Below, piece by piece: positions 8,755 through 18,012 of a stretch of 64,000 bases of DNA (the stretch's first letter is position 1; every line of letters begins with the position of its first letter). The notes under the pieces are model-generated. The model searched no databases. It saw only the letters and a list, made by a program, of their open reading frames with translations, and had not been told where the DNA came from. This DNA comes from Pseudomonas sp. RIT-PI-AD (GTDB taxonomy: Bacteria; Pseudomonadota; Gammaproteobacteria; Pseudomonadales; Pseudomonadaceae). The DNA lies in NCBI RefSeq assembly GCF_025642785.1, contig NZ_JANZKU010000022.1:17553-81552 (forward strand), given 5' to 3'. Position numbers and translations under genes: made by a program.

Positions 8755-9942
8755 TCAGGCGGCGGCCGCCGGACGCAGCGAGTAGGTCTTGAGCTGTTCG
8801 GCGAACTCGCGCAACGACTGGATGCCGCTGGCCTCGGCTTCCTGCACCCACTCCTTGATCGCCGCGAGCATGTCGTGGCCGTTGCTGCTGGTCTTCGCCC
8901 AGATCTGCTGCAACGCCAGGCGCTTCTCGTAGATCACCTTGAGCGCCTGGCTCTGGGCCAGGAGGTCCTGGATGCGCGCGTGGTGGCGATCCTCCAGCAG
9001 GCTGGTTTCCCGCGACAGCAGGCGCTTGGCCCGATGGTAGAGGTGGCGCACCGAGGCGTCGGCCTTGGACACTTCCTGCTTCACCAGGGGCGCGATCACC
9101 AGCTTGCGGTACTGCGCCATGATCTGGAAGCGGTTGTTGAGGATCGCCATGGCGGTGTCCATGTCCAGGCTGCCCTTGCCTTCCACGCGATGGGCGATGG
9201 GCGCGACCCGTTGCACCTTGGCCAGGCGGAACAGGCAGAACAGTTTGATCCAGGCCCAGCCCAGGTCGAACTCCCACTTCTTCACCGACAACTTGGCCGA
9301 GTTCGGGTAGGTGTGGTGATTGTTGTGCAGCTCTTCCCCGCCGATCAGGATGCCCCAGGGCACCAGGTTGGTGGCGGCGTCGCGGCACTCGAAGTTGCGG
9401 TAGCCGATGGCGTGGCCGAGCCCGTTGATGACGCCGGCGGCCCACAGCGGAATCCACATCATCTGGATCGCCCAGACGGTCATGCCCAGGACCCCGAACA
9501 GGGCCAGGTCGATGATCGCCATCAACAGGATGCCGCCGGTGGGGTAGCGGCTGTAGAGGTTGCGCTCCAGCCAGTCGGTCGGGCAGTTCTTGCCGTAGAT
9601 GCGCAGGGTTTCTTCGTTCTCCGCCTCGGCGCGGTACAGCTCCGCGCCCTTGCGCAGCACGGTACCAAGCCCCTTGTACACCGGGCTGTGGGGGTCGTCG
9701 GCGGTTTCACACTTGGCGTGGTGCTTGCGATGGATCGCGGTCCACTCGCGGGTGTTCATGGCGGTGGTCAGCCACAGCCAGAAGCGGAAGAAGTGCTGGA
9801 GCGCCGGGTGCAGCTCGAGGGCGCGGTGCGCCGAGAAGCGATGCAGGTACACCGTGACGCCGACGATGGTGACGTGGGTGATCACCAGGATGATCGCCAC
9901 CAGTTGCCAGGCGGACGGATCGAGCAAACCGTTGTACCACAT
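8755..9942 (-). CDS. desA: Phospholipid delta-9 fatty acid desaturase DesA
   Basis: A 395-residue integral membrane di-iron desaturase that introduces a cis double bond into acyl chains. Three histidine boxes are intact: HRFSAH (34-39), HRKHH (71-75) and HNNHH (206-210), with hydrophobic segments at about 10-32, 43-60, 138-160 and 160-180. The long C-terminal tail (about 240-395) is helical and charged. The order desA-oscA-sbp-cysTWA matches my knowledge of P. aeruginosa, where this enzyme acts on phospholipid-bound chains and supports aerobic unsaturated fatty acid supply. It is transcribed away from oscA. Confidence 0.93.
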   Translation of the reverse strand: MWYNGLLDPSAWQLVAIILVITHVTIVGVTVYLHRFSAHRALELHPALQHFFRFWLWLTTAMNTREWTAIHRKHHAKCETADDPHSPVYKGLGTVLRKGAELYRAEAENEETLRIYGKNCPTDWLERNLYSRYPTGGILLMAIIDLALFGVLGMTVWAIQMMWIPLWAAGVINGLGHAIGYRNFECRDAATNLVPWGILIGGEELHNNHHTYPNSAKLSVKKWEFDLGWAWIKLFCLFRLAKVQRVAPIAHRVEGKGSLDMDTAMAILNNRFQIMAQYRKLVIAPLVKQEVSKADASVRHLYHRAKRLLSRETSLLEDRHHARIQDLLAQSQALKVIYEKRLALQQIWAKTSSNGHDMLAAIKEWVQEAEASGIQSLREFAEQLKTYSLRPAAAA

Positions 9943-10322
9943 GGAGGGTGTTGCCTCGCTGCGAAGGGGATGACGCGGTGGTCGACACGCGTAAGGGGTC
10001 CATTATCACCGAGGGTGGGTGGAAAACCAGACCGTCTTTTAGATAGGAAGCCGGTGGAAATGTGTCTCCTCGTTTCCCTGGGCCGATCGCTTGCCGCCCC
10101 GGGCCCAGAGGGCCCGGTCGCCGTGCCGGGACGGGCACGCCTCGGGTGGGTTATCGGCCTCCCGGCGAAAAGCCTTATCGAACGAAGTCGTTTTAGAAGT
10201 TCAGTTATATAAAAATTCTTAAATAGTATTTTTAAGAATAATTCGTCCTGCCTAAGATGCGTCCAACGCCACGCGAGCGCCCGCAGGGCGACATGCCGGC
10301 AATCCAGACGAGGAGCACCTAT
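9943..10322. promoter_or_regulatory. desA / oscA divergent control region
   Basis: 380 bases without a gene. Near desA, GATAAT on the minus strand (revcomp of the ATTATC in 'tccattatcacc') could be its -10. Near oscA the sequence becomes strikingly AT-rich (about 10190-10245) and contains a perfect 9-base inverted repeat, listed separately. In Pseudomonas the oscA-sbp genes are induced by sulfur starvation through CysB, a LysR-type activator that binds long AT-rich sites (established knowledge). The site assignment here is inferred. Confidence 0.5.
10215..10239. promoter_or_regulatory. AT-rich inverted repeat upstream of oscA
   Basis: ATTCTTAAA (10215-10223) and TTTAAGAAT (10231-10239) form a perfect 9-base inverted repeat with a 7-base AT-rich spacer. 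It lies 84-108 bases before the oscA ATG in DNA otherwise near 67% GC. Candidate activator site or promoter core of the sulfate-starvation genes. Confidence 0.5.
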
Positions 10323-10505
10323 ATGAGCGCAACACTTCGTAGCGTCGAGGGCCAGGACGAAGCTGGCATCCTGCGTGAAATCCAGAGCGCCCTGCAGGGC
10401 CTGCGCTTCGGCGCGGTCGAAATCACCGTGCACAACGGTCAGGTGGTACAGATCGAACGCAAAGAGAAATTCCGCCTGCAAGCGCCCGCCAACAAGAGCG
10501 CCTGA
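10323..10505 (+). CDS. oscA: OscA / YezD-family small protein of organosulfur utilisation
   Basis: A 60-residue acidic protein of the DUF2292/YezD family. OscA was described in Pseudomonas as needed for use of organosulfur compounds and for fitness under chromate-induced sulfur stress. The C-terminal half carries the family pattern FGAVEITVHNGQVVQIERKE. The ATG at 10323 is preceded by GAGGAG (10313-10318). The frame is open a little further upstream, but no ribosome binding site supports it. It is followed after 90 bases by sbp, most likely in one sulfur-starvation transcript. Confidence 0.88.
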   Translation: MSATLRSVEGQDEAGILREIQSALQGLRFGAVEITVHNGQVVQIERKEKFRLQAPANKSA

Positions 10506-10595
10506 TCGAGATCCCGGCCGCGCCCTCCACGAGGCGCCGGCCCCTTGCCTACACGCCGGTACACCGGCAACCGGAATGCCCAGGAGCAGTAATCC

Positions 10596-11594
10596 ATGTC
10601 CATTCGCCGTTTCGCTCTGACCGCCCTGGTCGGAGCCTTGTTCGCCGGCCAGGCCTTCGCCGCCACGGAGATCCTCAACGTCTCCTACGATCCCACCCGC
10701 GAGCTGTACCAGGAATACAACGCCGCGTTCATCAAGCACTGGAAGGCCGAAGGCGGCGACGACCTCAAGGTCCAGCAGTCCCACGGCGGCTCCGGCAAGC
10801 AGGCCCGCGCGGTGATCGACGGGCTCAAGGCGGACGTGGTGACCTTGGCCCTGGCCGGCGACATCGACGAATTGCAGAAGCTCGGCAAGCTGATCCCGGA
10901 GAACTGGCAGGCCCGCCTGCCGGACAACAGCACTCCCTACACCTCGACCATCGTGTTCCTGGTGCGCAAGGGCAACCCCAAGGGCATCAAGGACTGGAAC
11001 GACCTGACCCGCGACGGCGTCGAGGTGATCACCCCGAACCCGAAAACCTCGGGCGGCGCGCGCTGGAACTTCCTCGCCGCCTGGGCCTGGGCGAAGAAGA
11101 CTTACGGCAGCGACGCCAAGGCGCAGGACTACGTACAGGCGCTGTACAAGCACGTGCCGGTGCTGGATACCGGTGCCCGCGGCTCGACCATCACCTTCGT
11201 CAACAACAACATCGGCGACGTGCTGGTGGCCTGGGAGAACGAAGCTTTCCTGGCACTCAAGGAACAGGGCGGCGAGAACTTCGAGATCGTCGCGCCGTCG
11301 TTGTCGATCCTCGCCGAGCCGCCGGTGTCGGTGGTGGACAAGAACGTCGACAAGAAGGGCACCCGCAAGGTCGCCGAAGCCTACCTGCAGTACCTGTACA
11401 GCGAGGAAGGCCAGCGCATCGCCGCGAAGAACTTCTACCGGCCGCGTAACGAAAAAGTCGCCGCCGAGTTCGCCCAGCAGTTCCCCAAACTGGAGCTGGT
11501 CACCGTGGACAAGGACTTCAACGGCTGGAAGGAGGCCCAACCGAAGTTCTTCAACGACGGCGGCATTTTCGACCAGATCTACCAGGCACAATAA
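10596..11594 (+). CDS. sbp: Periplasmic sulfate-binding protein
   Basis: A 332-residue sulfate-binding protein that delivers sulfate to the CysTWA ABC importer. The signal peptide is residues 1-22 (GQAFA/ATE) and the mature N-terminus begins [17 protein letters not shown], the family hallmark. Other conserved runs are [24 protein letters not shown] and [11 protein letters not shown], which build the anion pocket. It is first of the transport genes, separated from cysT by a 170-base spacer with strong hairpins that probably keep its expression above that of the permease genes. Confidence 0.95.
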   Translation: MSIRRFALTALVGALFAGQAFAATEILNVSYDPTRELYQEYNAAFIKHWKAEGGDDLKVQQSHGGSGKQARAVIDGLKADVVTLALAGDIDELQKLGKLIPENWQARLPDNSTPYTSTIVFLVRKGNPKGIKDWNDLTRDGVEVITPNPKTSGGARWNFLAAWAWAKKTYGSDAKAQDYVQALYKHVPVLDTGARGSTITFVNNNIGDVLVAWENEAFLALKEQGGENFEIVAPSLSILAEPPVSVVDKNVDKKGTRKVAEAYLQYLYSEEGQRIAAKNFYRPRNEKVAAEFAQQFPKLELVTVDKDFNGWKEAQPKFFNDGGIFDQIYQAQ

Positions 11595-11608
11595 GCTTCA
11601 CCGTCATG

Positions 11609-11727
11609 CCCTCGCCCACCCCTCTCCCCGGGGGCGAGGGACCAGGCCCGGCCAGCGCCGGGCCTCGCCGTATCGGGCGCTCCCCGACGGCGGTCGGCGC
11701 GGGCGTGTCCCAGCCCGCAGGAGAGGG
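11609..11727 (+). repeat. Nested hairpins between sbp and cysT
   Basis: Three inverted pairings are visible: CCCTCGCCC (11609-11617) with GGGCGAGGG (11632-11640); AGGCCCGGC with GCCGGGCCT (about 11643-11664); and a long-range CCCTCTCC (11620-11627) with GGAGAGGG (11720-11727). The last competes with the loop of the first. No T-tract follows. Such structures commonly protect the upstream mRNA and cause partial termination. Confidence 0.65.
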
Positions 11728-11764
11728 ACACCCAGCGTTCCAACGCACGCATTAAGGACGGACG

Positions 11765-12583
11765 ATGTCTCGACGTATCTCCCCGGTCATACCCGGCTTC
11801 GGGCTGACTCTGGGTTACACCCTGGTGTATCTCAGCCTGTTGGTTCTGATTCCCCTGGGTGCCATGTTCCTCAAGACCACCTTGCTCACCTGGGACCAGT
11901 TCTGGGCCATCATCAGCGCACCCCGGGTGCTCGCCGCGCTCAAGCTGAGCTTCGGCACCGCCTTCGCCGCCGCCGTGCTCAACGGGATCATCGGCACGCT
12001 GCTGGCCTGGGTGCTGGTGCGCTACGAATTCCCCGGGCGCAAGGTCATCGACGCCATGGTCGACCTGCCCTTCGCCCTGCCCACCGCCGTCGCCGGCATC
12101 GCCCTCACCGCGCTCTACGCGCCGGCCGGACTGGTCGGCCAGTTCGCCACCGCGCTCGGCCTGAAGATCGCCTACACGCCGTTCGGCATCACCCTGGCGC
12201 TGACCTTCGTCACCCTGCCGTTCGTCGCCCGCACCGTGCAACCGGTGCTGGCGGACATCCCGCGCGAAGTGGAAGAGGCCGCCGCCTGCCTGGGCGCCAA
12301 GCCCCTGCAGGTGTTCCGCTACATTCTCCTACCGGCGCTGCTGCCCGCCTGGCTGACCGGTTTCGCGCTGGCCTTCGCCCGCGGCGTCGGCGAATACGGC
12401 TCGGTGATCTTCATCGCCGGCAACATGCCGATGAAGACCGAGATCCTGCCGCTGCTGATCATGGTCAAGCTGGACCAATACGACTACACCGGCGCCACCG
12501 CCATCGGCGTGCTGATGCTGGTGGTTTCCTTCGTCCTGCTGCTGCTGATCAACCTGCTGCAGCGGCGCATCGAAACCCCCTGA
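11765..12583 (+). CDS. cysT: Sulfate/thiosulfate ABC transporter permease CysT
   Basis: A 272-residue inner-membrane permease with six predicted membrane segments. The cytoplasmic EAA loop that docks with the ATPase is seen as [17 protein letters not shown] (about residues 168-184). Together with CysW it forms the channel for sulfate or thiosulfate delivered by Sbp. It ends 10 bases before cysW, whose GAGGAGCGCGCC leader provides the ribosome binding site. Confidence 0.95.
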   Translation: MSRRISPVIPGFGLTLGYTLVYLSLLVLIPLGAMFLKTTLLTWDQFWAIISAPRVLAALKLSFGTAFAAAVLNGIIGTLLAWVLVRYEFPGRKVIDAMVDLPFALPTAVAGIALTALYAPAGLVGQFATALGLKIAYTPFGITLALTFVTLPFVARTVQPVLADIPREVEEAAACLGAKPLQVFRYILLPALLPAWLTGFALAFARGVGEYGSVIFIAGNMPMKTEILPLLIMVKLDQYDYTGATAIGVLMLVVSFVLLLLINLLQRRIETP

Positions 12584-12593
12584 GGAGCGCGCC

Positions 12594-13466
12594 ATGTCAT
12601 CCGCCACGCTAACCGCCGCCGCTTCCGCCAACGCCGCCCGGCGCGGCAGCCCCTGGGCCCGTCGCGCACTGATCCTGGCCGCCTGGCTGGCCTTCGCGCT
12701 GTTCCTCCTGCTGCCGCTCTACATCGTCCTCAGCGAGGCGTTGAAACAGGGCCTGGGTACCTTCTTCGCCGCCATCTTCGAGGCGGATGCCCTCTCCGCC
12801 CTGAAGCTGACGGTGTTCGCCGTGCTCATCTCGGTGCCGCTGAACCTGGTGTTCGGCGTCGCCGCCGCCTGGTGCGTGAGCAAGTTCGAGTTCCGCGGCA
12901 AGAGCATCCTGGTCACCCTGATCGACCTGCCCTTCTCGGTCTCGCCGGTGATCGCCGGCCTGATCTACGTGCTGCTGTTCGGCGCCCAGGGCTACTTCGG
13001 CGAATGGTTGCAGGACCGCGACATCCAGATCGTCTTCGCCGTGCCCGGCATCGTCCTGGCGACGATCTTCGTCACCGTGCCCTTCGTAGCCCGCGAGCTG
13101 ATCCCGCTGATGCAGGAACAGGGCACCCAGGAAGAGGAAGCCGCGCGGCTGCTGGGCGCCAACGGCTGGCAGATGTTCTGGCACGTGACCCTGCCGAACA
13201 TCAAATGGGGCCTGATCTACGGCGTGGTGCTCTGCACCGCCCGCGCCATGGGCGAGTTCGGCGCGGTGTCGGTGGTCTCCGGGCACATCCGCGGCGTCAC
13301 CAACACCCTGCCGCTGCACGTCGAGATCCTCTACAACGAATACAACCACGTCGCCGCGTTCAGCGTCGCCAGCCTGCTGCTGGTGCTGGCGCTGGTCATC
13401 CTGCTGCTCAAGCAGTGGAGCGAATCCCGTCTTTCCCGCCTACGTCACAACGACGCGGAGGAATAG
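12594..13466 (+). CDS. cysW: Sulfate/thiosulfate ABC transporter permease CysW
   Basis: A 290-residue inner-membrane permease, partner of CysT. After a short Ala-rich N-terminus, six membrane segments are visible. The EAA loop reads [28 protein letters not shown] (about residues 178-205). The family-typical [16 protein letters not shown] near residue 220 separates CysW from CysT. It ends 2 bases before the cysA ATG. Confidence 0.95.
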   Translation: MSSATLTAAASANAARRGSPWARRALILAAWLAFALFLLLPLYIVLSEALKQGLGTFFAAIFEADALSALKLTVFAVLISVPLNLVFGVAAAWCVSKFEFRGKSILVTLIDLPFSVSPVIAGLIYVLLFGAQGYFGEWLQDRDIQIVFAVPGIVLATIFVTVPFVARELIPLMQEQGTQEEEAARLLGANGWQMFWHVTLPNIKWGLIYGVVLCTARAMGEFGAVSVVSGHIRGVTNTLPLHVEILYNEYNHVAAFSVASLLLVLALVILLLKQWSESRLSRLRHNDAEE

Positions 13467-13468
13467 CC

Positions 13469-14458
13469 ATGTCCATCGAAATCCGTAACGTCAGCAAGAA
13501 CTTCAATGCCTTCAAGGCGCTGAACCAGATCAACCTGGACATCCAGAGTGGCGAACTGGTCGCCCTGCTCGGCCCCTCGGGCTGCGGCAAGACCACCCTG
13601 TTGCGGATCATCGCCGGTCTGGAGACCCCCGACCAGGGCAACATCGTGTTCCACGGCGAGGACGTGTCCGGCCACGACGTGCGCGACCGCAACGTCGGCT
13701 TCGTCTTCCAGCACTACGCGCTGTTCCGCCACATGACGGTGTTCGACAACGTCGCCTTCGGCCTGCGCATGAAGCCCAAGGGCGAGCGTCCCGACGAGGG
13801 GCGGATCGCCGAGAAGGTCCACGAGCTGCTGAACATGGTGCAGCTCGACTGGCTCTCCGACCGCTACCCGGAGCAACTGTCCGGCGGCCAGCGCCAGCGC
13901 ATCGCCCTGGCCCGCGCCCTGGCGGTGGAGCCCAAGGTGCTGCTGCTCGACGAACCCTTCGGCGCCCTCGACGCCAAGGTCCGCAAGGAGCTGCGCCGCT
14001 GGCTGGCACGTCTGCACGAGGACATCAACCTGACCTCGGTGTTCGTCACCCACGACCAGGAGGAGGCCATGGAAGTGGCGGACCGCATCGTGGTGATGAA
14101 CAAGGGGGTGATCGAGCAGATCGGTTCGCCGGGCGAGGTCTACGAGAACCCGGCCAGCGACTTCGTCTACCACTTCCTCGGCGACTCCAACCGCCTGCAC
14201 CTCGGCGGCGAAGAACACGTGCTGTTCCGTCCCCACGAGGTCTCGCTGTCCCGCGAGGCGGTGGAAGGCCACCGGGCGGCGGAAGTCCGCGACATCCGTC
14301 CGCTCGGCGCCATCACCCGGGTGACCCTGAAGGTCGACAGCCAGGACGAGCTGATCGAGGCCGAAGTGGTGAAGGACCACGACAGCCTGGCGGGCCTGGC
14401 CCGTGGCGAAGTGCTCTACTTCAAGCCCAAGGCCCTGCAGCCGGTGCTCCACGGCTGA
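13469..14458 (+). CDS. cysA: Sulfate/thiosulfate ABC transporter ATPase CysA
   Basis: A 329-residue ATPase energising sulfate import. Walker A is GPSGCGKTT (36-44), the signature is LSGGQRQR, Walker B is [12 protein letters not shown] and the H-loop is VTHDQEEAM. The C-terminal third (about 240-329) is the regulatory TOBE-like domain of the sulfate/molybdate subgroup. Start ATG 13469 was chosen because GGAGGAA, inside the end of cysW, lies just before it; the frame is open far upstream inside cysW but that is a shadow. It is the last gene of the sulfate operon. Confidence 0.96.
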   Translation: MSIEIRNVSKNFNAFKALNQINLDIQSGELVALLGPSGCGKTTLLRIIAGLETPDQGNIVFHGEDVSGHDVRDRNVGFVFQHYALFRHMTVFDNVAFGLRMKPKGERPDEGRIAEKVHELLNMVQLDWLSDRYPEQLSGGQRQRIALARALAVEPKVLLLDEPFGALDAKVRKELRRWLARLHEDINLTSVFVTHDQEEAMEVADRIVVMNKGVIEQIGSPGEVYENPASDFVYHFLGDSNRLHLGGEEHVLFRPHEVSLSREAVEGHRAAEVRDIRPLGAITRVTLKVDSQDELIEAEVVKDHDSLAGLARGEVLYFKPKALQPVLHG

Positions 14459-14465
14459 GGCGACG

Positions 14466-14494
14466 CCCGGCCCGCCGCGCCACGACGGGCCGGG
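14466..14494. terminator. GC hairpin between cysA and the convergent membrane-protein gene
   Basis: CCCGGCCCG (14466-14474) pairs with CGGGCCGGG (14486-14494) across an 11-base loop, directly after the cysA stop and just before the stop of the convergent gene. No T-tract is present. Confidence 0.55.
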
Positions 14495-14501
14495 TGCCGG
14501 A

Positions 14502-16373
14502 TCACTGCACCTCGGTGAGGTGCACGACCTTGCCGTCCTGGCTGTCGATGCGGAACACCCCCGACTCGCGGCCGCGCACTCCGGGGTCGAACAAGTGCCC
14601 GTTGTCCTCCCAGAAGCGCGCATCGGCGTGGAAAATCGCCACGTAGGCATAGCCCGCCAACAGCTTTTCCAGCGGGTCGGTGCAGGTCCAGACGTCCTTC
14701 TCGTCGTAGAGCGCGCCCACCGACCAGCACCACCACATCGAGTGGAACGGCTGGATCGCGTAGTTGAACGCGTACTTCTCGTAGCCCGTCGACTGCTGGG
14801 AGATGAAGTACGCCATGTCGTAGCCGCTCATGTGCTTCTTCAGCACCGCGACCAACTCGTCGACCTTCTGCCGCTTTTGCAGCAGGACCGGGTCCGCGTG
14901 CATGCCGCGCAGGTTGTCGTAGAAGTTCGCCGGTACGAAGTAGAAGGTCACGCAGGACGCCAGCGCCACCGCCACGGCGAGGGAGCGCTTGGCGCTGGCG
15001 TCGACGCGGCCGCAGAGCAGGCCATAGAGCACCAGCAGCCAGGCCAGGTAGTAGCTGGCCGCATAGCGTTCGAAGGACGCCAGTTGCAGCCCCTCGTACT
15101 CGGTGAAGAACAGCAGGTAGCTGAGCAACAGGAACGCCACGTAACCCAGGGCACAGAGGAACAGGAAGGCCAGCACGGCGGCGGTCTTCGCCCGTTGTCC
15201 GCGCCGTTGAATCGCGATCAGCACCAGGCTGGCGGCCAGCAGGCCCAGGGTCATCCCGTAGAGCGACAGCGACCCGGACACGGGGTTTTTCGCGAACACC
15301 ATGAAGTTCGGGATGTGCAGCCGCACCAGGAACTCGAGCAGGGTCGCCCCCAGGCGTTTCAGCATCGGCTCCTGGAAGAACGTCTCCAGGGGCGGAATGG
15401 CGAGGTTCTGCGCCACGTTGATCGAAGCCACGTAGCTCGTCCACGACCGGTAGGCCGCGAACAGCGCGACGAGCCCGACCACAGCCGTCAGCAGCCAGGG
15501 CAGTTGGGCCCTGGCCCGCGTCCGCCAGTCGCCGGTAACGGCGAGCCCCTCGAAGCCCCGCGCCAGCACATAGCACCCGAGCACCACCAGCGCCAACAGC
15601 AGGCCCACCTGCTTGGTCAGCACCAGCACGGCCAGCACCGCCGGCAGGAACAACAGATGGCGGTAGCGGTTGGACAACGTCAGGGCGAGGGCCAGGGCCG
15701 CGGCGAAATAAACCGAGAGCAACTGGTCGGCGAAGATGTGCCCGAAGTCGTAGTAGAAGAAGTAGATGAAGGCACAGGCGACGTAGAAGGAAAGCACCCC
15801 GAACAGCGGGCGTCGCGCGTTGAAGCTGCCGGTCACGCACAGGATGGCCGAGAGCATGAAGACCACCTGGGCGTAGAGCACGCCGCGCTCCGACCAGAGG
15901 GTGAGGCTGGTCAGGTAGTACTGGAGCAACTGCTGGGCGGGCGGATAGTTCTTGAAGGTGATCGGCGAGGCGGCCTGGTAGAGCGCATCGGTCTCGAACA
16001 GCAGCTTGGCGCTGGGCGCCCAGAAGGAAAACTCATCCCAGCCGGTGAACAGGAAGTCCATGGGAATGGCGCGGTAGAGCAGCAGGAACGGCACCAGGTA
16101 GAGCAGGTAACAGGCGTTGCGCGGCACCAGATAGCCCCGCAGCCGCCCGCGTTCGCGGATCAGCGCCAGGATGCCCAGAACGATGCCGGTCGCCAGGGCG
16201 AACACGGCGCCCGGGAACAGCCGGCCGAACCAACCGAAGACATAGAGCAGCAGGACGATGAAAGTCATCGCCAGCACCGGCGCCGCCGTGATCCGGACCC
16301 GGCCGAAGCTGCAGATTCCCCCCATGTACCCCAGCACCGACAAGAACAGCGTCAGCGTTTTCAACACGATCAT
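14502..16373 (-). CDS. Polytopic GT-C-like membrane protein
   Basis: A 623-residue protein with about 12 hydrophobic segments in the first 470 residues and a soluble C-terminal part of about 150 residues. The first large loop contains GWDEFSFWAPSAKLLFETD (about 112-130), the acidic D/E signature typical of GT-C glycosyltransferases that use polyprenyl-phosphate sugars. A second loop with NYPPAQQLLQYYL follows. This points to transfer of a sugar or arabinose-like residue to a surface glycan or lipid on the periplasmic side. No glycan genes surround it, so the acceptor is unknown. The assignment rests on topology and one motif; the gene sits alone between the sulfate operon and an unknown exported protein. 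Confidence 0.65.
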   Translation of the reverse strand: MIVLKTLTLFLSVLGYMGGICSFGRVRITAAPVLAMTFIVLLLYVFGWFGRLFPGAVFALATGIVLGILALIRERGRLRGYLVPRNACYLLYLVPFLLLYRAIPMDFLFTGWDEFSFWAPSAKLLFETDALYQAASPITFKNYPPAQQLLQYYLTSLTLWSERGVLYAQVVFMLSAILCVTGSFNARRPLFGVLSFYVACAFIYFFYYDFGHIFADQLLSVYFAAALALALTLSNRYRHLLFLPAVLAVLVLTKQVGLLLALVVLGCYVLARGFEGLAVTGDWRTRARAQLPWLLTAVVGLVALFAAYRSWTSYVASINVAQNLAIPPLETFFQEPMLKRLGATLLEFLVRLHIPNFMVFAKNPVSGSLSLYGMTLGLLAASLVLIAIQRRGQRAKTAAVLAFLFLCALGYVAFLLLSYLLFFTEYEGLQLASFERYAASYYLAWLLVLYGLLCGRVDASAKRSLAVAVALASCVTFYFVPANFYDNLRGMHADPVLLQKRQKVDELVAVLKKHMSGYDMAYFISQQSTGYEKYAFNYAIQPFHSMWWCWSVGALYDEKDVWTCTDPLEKLLAGYAYVAIFHADARFWEDNGHLFDPGVRGRESGVFRIDSQDGKVVHLTEVQ

Positions 16374-16663
16374 GTTTGCCCTCTTCTACCACTCGTTCCG
16401 ATCGGCCGCTCAGGCGCTGAAAAACGGCCGATGCCCCGCGGCACGTTCTTCTCGATGGGTCGCTGATGTTTTTGACGACGATGCGGGCGGATGGAGGCAT
16501 GCCTCCGTCGATGCCGCGGCAGCATGGAAGCATATCGGGCAGGTCATTCGAAATCATTCTTTCGGTCGGTGCGCCAGGTGCCGCGCCGTAGTAGCCTCTC
16601 TTCGCTCGACCCGTACCGCCCGTCTCATCGATTGCTCAAAAAAACAACAAAGGAGCACGTCGC
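16374..16663. promoter_or_regulatory. Divergent intergenic region with perfect 14-base palindrome
   Basis: 290 bases between two divergent genes. GGAGGCATGCCTCC (16493-16506) is a perfect palindrome, flanked by further partial symmetry. AAAGGAG at 16650-16656 is the ribosome binding site of the downstream exported-protein gene. No gene is seen here. Confidence 0.45.
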
Positions 16664-17425
16664 ATGTTTCATCCGCTGATCCGTCACATCCCTATCCTGC
16701 TGCTCGGCTGGCTGGCCGCCCTGTCCGCCACCGCCGCCGAACTGACCCCGCTGGAACACGTGCAGCTCCAGGCCTGCCGGGCGACCAGCAGCCTGCTGCT
16801 CTACCGCGGCGAAGGCTTCCAGGAAGCCCATGCCGCCCGCCTGCAAGCCGACATCGCCGCGCTCGACCAGGCGCTGGACGCCCTGGCCGCGGACGGAGCC
16901 GAGCTGCGGCAAAAGGAACAGACCCTGGTGAGCCAACTGCGCCGCGGCGTTTCCTTTGGCCACAAGGAAGACGACATGCCCTGGCGCTACCCACAGGAGC
17001 TCGGCAAGGCGCTGCGCGACACCCTGGTGGCGGCGCGTGCCGCCAGCCATGGCCCGGCGGGAGACGAGTTGCCCGTGCAGGTCGAATACCTGGCGGTGCA
17101 GTACCTCAGCCGTGCCTACATCGGCAGCTTCGAGACCGCCCGCGAACAGACCGACAACTACATCGGCCAGGACGAACGCCAGCTGGTGCCGGCCATCGAC
17201 GCGGAGATGGCCCAGCGCCAGGCGCGCAACGATCCGCTGAGCGCCAAGCTGCAAACGCGCTGGAACTACCTCAGGACGGCCTTCAGCGACATGAACAGCC
17301 AGACCACGGCCTTGGTCAGCGCCTCCGGACGCCCCTTCGCGCCGACCACGGTCGATCGCCACGCCCGCTCGCTGAGCACCCAGTGGCTGAGCCAGGGCGC
17401 CGAGCTGGCCACCACCCGGCGCTGA
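16664..17425 (+). CDS. Exported protein of unknown function
   Basis: 253 residues with a signal peptide (about 1-25, ending ATAA/ELTP). The mature protein is almost entirely alpha-helical by composition, rich in Ala, Gln, Arg and Leu (ADIAALDQALDALAADGAELRQKE). It contains one cysteine and no recognisable catalytic motif. The segment VEYLAVQYLSRAYIGSFETARE looks like a conserved amphipathic core. It should be periplasmic. It ends one base from the convergent DUF962 gene. I do not recognise the family and assign no function. Confidence 0.75.
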   Translation: MFHPLIRHIPILLLGWLAALSATAAELTPLEHVQLQACRATSSLLLYRGEGFQEAHAARLQADIAALDQALDALAADGAELRQKEQTLVSQLRRGVSFGHKEDDMPWRYPQELGKALRDTLVAARAASHGPAGDELPVQVEYLAVQYLSRAYIGSFETAREQTDNYIGQDERQLVPAIDAEMAQRQARNDPLSAKLQTRWNYLRTAFSDMNSQTTALVSASGRPFAPTTVDRHARSLSTQWLSQGAELATTRR

Positions 17426-17426
17426 C

Positions 17427-17948
17427 TCAGGCGGTGCGCCCACCGGCTCCGCGCACGGGGCCGGCCAGGGCTTCAACGGCGCGCGCCAGGTCCTTGCGCA
17501 GGCCGAGCAGGAACGCCAGCTCGGCCACCACGAACAGCGGACCGACCGCCAGCCCGACCAGATCGTCGACGAAGGCCGGCTTGCGGCCCTCGTGGTAATG
17601 GCCGACGAACTGGACGATCCAGCCCACCACGAACATCCCCGCCGCCACCCCGAGCCACGACGCCGTGTCCCAGGCCGCCAGGCGCGCGCCGCCCCACAGG
17701 GCCAGGGCGAGCAGCGCCGCCATGACGGCGCCGAAGCGCAGGTCCAGGCGGAAATAGAACACCGCCAGCGCCAGCCCCGCGATCAGGGCCGGCGACCAGG
17801 CGATCCCGAAGCCCTCCAGTTGAGGCCGCGAGAGCAGCGCCGCCACCGCGTAGAGGATCAGCGGCACCCCGACGAAATGGCTGGCGATGTTGCGGCGGTC
17901 GCGGTGGTAGGCGGCGTACTGCGCCAGGTGCTCGGTGAGGGTCTTCAT
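17427..17948 (-). CDS. Mpo1/DUF962-family membrane protein
   Basis: A 173-residue protein with four or five hydrophobic segments. Family hallmarks are the N-terminal AAYHRDRRNIASHFVGVPL (His residues near 14 and 24) and a second motif WIVQFVGHYHEGRKPAFVDD (about 110-129). These histidines correspond to the iron ligands of yeast Mpo1, which removes one carbon from 2-hydroxy fatty acids. Bacterial members are mostly uncharacterised, so the reaction is inferred. It is convergent, one base apart, with the exported unknown protein gene. Confidence 0.8.
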   Translation of the reverse strand: MKTLTEHLAQYAAYHRDRRNIASHFVGVPLILYAVAALLSRPQLEGFGIAWSPALIAGLALAVFYFRLDLRFGAVMAALLALALWGGARLAAWDTASWLGVAAGMFVVGWIVQFVGHYHEGRKPAFVDDLVGLAVGPLFVVAELAFLLGLRKDLARAVEALAGPVRGAGGRTA

Positions 17949-18012
17949 GTCGGCCTCGCGTGGCTGGGGGATGGCTCTGCCGGCGCATCGGGCGATCCCG
18001 GCCCGGCGCGCC

